Shown: positions 62,274 through 64,000 of the stretch, in pieces
Position numbering within the stretch: position 1 is the first letter of the stretch
Layout: the number at the start of each line of letters is the position of its first letter
DNA from: CBDAQA01 sp965247815
Lineage (GTDB): Bacteria; Planctomycetota; Phycisphaerae; Tepidisphaerales; Tepidisphaeraceae
Reading direction: 5' to 3'
Assembly (NCBI GenBank): GCA_965247815.1
Contig: CBDFHW010000026.1
Span: 310,001 to 374,000 of the forward strand
Length of the DNA: 64,000 nucleotides
Program-made: the position numbers and the translations under genes
The notes under the pieces: generated by a model
Seen by the model: only the letters and a program-made list of their open reading frames with translations
The model's database searches: none
Told to the model about the DNA's origin: nothing

Positions 62274-62310
62274 ATCCGTTATTTCGTGGGTTCGAATCCC
62301 ACCTCGGCCT
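62260..62310 (+). repeat. attR: 51-bp copy of the tRNA-Cys 3' part
   Basis: Exact copy of 36055-36105. It has no acceptor 5' arm or D arm in front, so it is not a functional tRNA gene. The base after it is G (T at attL) and the base before it is C (G at attL). Confidence 0.92.
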
Positions 62311-62438
62311 GGTCGCCTGCGTCTGTCACGGTCGCAAAGCCCCCGGCATTAGCGGCTATGCCCTTGCTCCTGTCGCGGACCGCGACGACGACCGCATCAA
62401 GCCCAGCGACGTACCGTCGACCGCCGTTTCAATTTATC

Positions 62439-64000
62439 TTAAGGCCGGATTTTAAACGGGTGTGACGTCACTGCCTGGGCGACCGGTTCGTTCGGGTTCG
62501 GCGGCACGTCCACGACTACCAGTTTGAAAGTGCCGGGCGTATTGATTGAGAGCATATTAAACGCGTTATTAGCGACGCCGGCCAAAAGAGTGTCCGTGCC
62601 GGATGCGAGCACCGCACTGCTCCCGGCGGTGGTCGGGACGAGCGTGAAGTTCAATTGATCGGCGGCATTGGTAACGACATGGTTGCGGTAATCGCGAACG
62701 GTGACTGTGTAACGCAAAGCGAAGTTCACGATGCTGGCAATCGGCTGTTTACTAAATGCCAAATGATTAGCGACAATCTTAAACGGATCGGACGTCAGCG
62801 GGGCGATCGTGTAGTCGAAGGTGTCGCTGGTCTGGCTGATCACGGTGAATGTGAGCTTGTAAGTACCGGGGGTGTTGATCGATGCCGGCGCGAGGCGGTC
62901 GCCGTTGTCTGCGACGCCGAAATCCACGGTGTTCGCAGGATGAGCGATGACGGCGTTGTCGCCTCCGCTGAGGGTCTCCAAAGACAGCCCCAGCCCGATC
63001 GAAGAGGTGTTTACGAGTCTGTTGCGCGCGTCCTCGACGACGACGGTGTAACGCAGCGGGGCATTCACACCGGCGTCGGCGGGACGCCTGCGGAACGCGA
63101 GGTGAACGCCGGTGATGGTAAAGGTGTTACTCTGCGCGGTGACGTCACCGAGGTCGTCGCTGGCTTGAATCGTGTAGTCGTCCGGCTTGCCGAACTTGAC
63201 CCCGTTGAAAGTCGCGATGCCGTTTACGAGCGTGATCTGATTTCCGGTCAATGGGTTGGCGGCATTCGCGCCGGTGATGTTCAGCGTCACGATGTTGTCG
63301 GCGTCGGTGATCACCTTCCCTTTGCTGTTCACCAGTTCGACCTCTATCGCTGGAGATACCGCGCTTCCGGCGACGCCGTTGCGTACCGGTCGTTTGAACC
63401 GAAGCTGTCCGGCGCTGATCTGGAACGACGTGGTGGAAACGGTTCGACCTGAACTGTCCTTGAAATCGAGGATGTAATGCCCGGCCTTGTTGATCGAAAG
63501 GCCGCTGAAAGTCGCGACCCCGCCCACGGTGGTCGCCGTTAAGGTCCCGCCTAGGGTGCCACCGCCGATGCTGGAAGCGTTCAATGAGGCGGTCACGGTG
63601 ACTGCATCAGCGTCATTGGTGTCCCGGGCGCCGGCCGAGTCCAGAATGGAAACCTGCACCGCCGGAGAGATCGGCTCGTCGGCCAGTGTTTTGGTCGGCT
63701 GGGTCACCGTCAGGTGAAAGGATTTGCCGCTGAAATTCGACAATTCATATGTATTCCCGGCTTTGTCGTTCCCTTTGATCAGACCGATGCCGACGGCATA
63801 AAACCCGGTCAGGGACGTCGCGCCGGTTGTGCTCGTGCTGCCGTCGGACCCGGTCCCCGTCGTGGCGGCAACGTCGTCGGTCAGTTGATACGTGTCGTAC
63901 GTGCCCGCGGCCACGGTCTTGGAGACGGTCGAATCAGAGACCAGCGTGACGGTGTTTGATTCCGGGGTGGTCGTGATGACGTTGTTGTCGAGGGTGGTTT
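62439..64000 (-). CDS. Large surface protein with Ig-like repeats (5' end outside window)
   Basis: The minus-strand frame is open through the right edge, so the N-terminus is missing; the GTG at 63914 is not a convincing start. At least 520 residues are seen. They form several bacterial Ig-like units of about 95-100 residues with similar cores: VSILDSAGARDTNDADAVTVTASLNASS, VELVNSKGKVITDADNIVTLNI, YTVVVEDARNRLVNTSSIGLGLSL and YTVTVRDYRNHVVTNAADQLNFTL, each followed by a G-T-Y/F-K-L strand. It resembles, in type though not in sequence, the surface protein at 8528-11191. Probably exported, structural or adhesive. It lies just outside the island. Confidence 0.75.
   Translation of the reverse strand, partial: TTLDNNVITTTPESNTVTLVSDSTVSKTVAAGTYDTYQLTDDVAATTGTGSDGSTSTTGATSLTGFYAVGIGLIKGNDKAGNTYELSNFSGKSFHLTVTQPTKTLADEPISPAVQVSILDSAGARDTNDADAVTVTASLNASSIGGGTLGGTLTATTVGGVATFSGLSINKAGHYILDFKDSSGRTVSTTSFQISAGQLRFKRPVRNGVAGSAVSPAIEVELVNSKGKVITDADNIVTLNITGANAANPLTGNQITLVNGIATFNGVKFGKPDDYTIQASDDLGDVTAQSNTFTITGVHLAFRRRPADAGVNAPLRYTVVVEDARNRLVNTSSIGLGLSLETLSGGDNAVIAHPANTVDFGVADNGDRLAPASINTPGTYKLTFTVISQTSDTFDYTIAPLTSDPFKIVANHLAFSKQPIASIVNFALRYTVTVRDYRNHVVTNAADQLNFTLVPTTAGSSAVLASGTDTLLAGVANNAFNMLSINTPGTFKLVVVDVPPNPNEPVAQAVTSHPFKIRP

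Larger units (their letters stand above)
36055..62310. mobile_element. 26.2-kb genomic island integrated at tRNA-Cys
   Basis: Bounded by exact 51-bp direct repeats, with an intact tRNA-Cys at the left end and a bare copy of its 3' part at the right. Integrase fragments lie at both ends in matching frame. The cargo is a set of carbohydrate-active enzymes, a regulator, a transporter and surface proteins. No conjugation, replication or phage genes were seen. The recombinase is broken, so the island is probably immobile now unless helped in trans. Confidence 0.85.

Noticed and set aside
62260..62310. Second tRNA-Cys gene
   Set aside because: Only the anticodon arm to the 3' end is present; the 5' acceptor strand and D arm are missing, so it is the attachment-site copy.
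1..64000. CRISPR array
   Set aside because: No set of short direct repeats with regular unique spacers was seen anywhere; the repeats found are protein-domain repeats or attachment sites.

Overview
The window looks chromosomal and comes from a high-GC member of the Planctomycetota, most likely class Phycisphaerae. That placement is inferred from markers seen in the translations: a surface protein with an N-terminal FEPRLLM motif (LEPR-XLL type), a PEP-CTERM tail of the form VPEPTSLGLL plus GRRR, a prepilin-like protein with a C-terminal DGHVEG motif, a XylR-type fusion regulator, and a SPINDLY-like O-GlcNAc transferase.

Left part (1-36030), core genome. A glycosyltransferase cut by the left edge follows a CPBP protease. 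Then come trpC, a translationally coupled ATP-grasp/NTF2 pair, the SRP RNA gene on the minus strand, an ABC ATPase divergent from an M3 oligopeptidase, a sulfotransferase and a large beta-helix surface protein. A fructosamine kinase precedes a 9.7-kb efflux cluster (12457-22118) with one TolC-type channel, two adaptors, two ATPases and three FtsX-type permeases. It reads as a MacAB-like and a DevBCA-like pump sharing one outer-membrane channel. After that come a HAD phosphatase/ROK kinase pair, an aldo/keto reductase, an M24 aminopeptidase, a lipoprotein, a TPR O-GlcNAc transferase, a 24-residue very basic peptide gene, a SpoIIE phosphatase, def, nadB, a YkgJ-type protein and a response regulator.

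Right part (36055-62310), a genomic island at tRNA-Cys. The last 51 bp of the tRNA-Cys gene are repeated exactly at 62260-62310. The 26.2 kb between the copies form a carbohydrate-utilisation island: GH28-like beta-helix enzyme, SGNH esterase, XylR regulator with a candidate operator, PEP-CTERM/dockerin-like protein, prepilin-like protein, GH29-like protein, a 1424-residue clan-A-type glycosidase, a GH78-like enzyme, a DUF4159 protein, a sodium/solute symporter, a GH78 alpha-L-rhamnosidase and a GH29 alpha-L-fucosidase. A decayed third GH78 gene lies upstream of the regulator. The expected substrate is a polysaccharide containing rhamnose and fucose, possibly pectic (inference).

The island carries the remains of a tyrosine recombinase split by integration. 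The catalytic end reads out of the island into the antisense of tRNA-Cys at the left junction. The C-terminal tail starts inside the right repeat. Both are in the same frame through the 51-bp core, so in a circular form the attachment site would lie inside the integrase gene. The catalytic part is cut by a degenerate IS3-family element, and its catalytic Tyr appears to be Asp, so the island is probably fixed.

Right flank (62311-64000): the C-terminal part of another large Ig-like surface protein, cut by the right edge.
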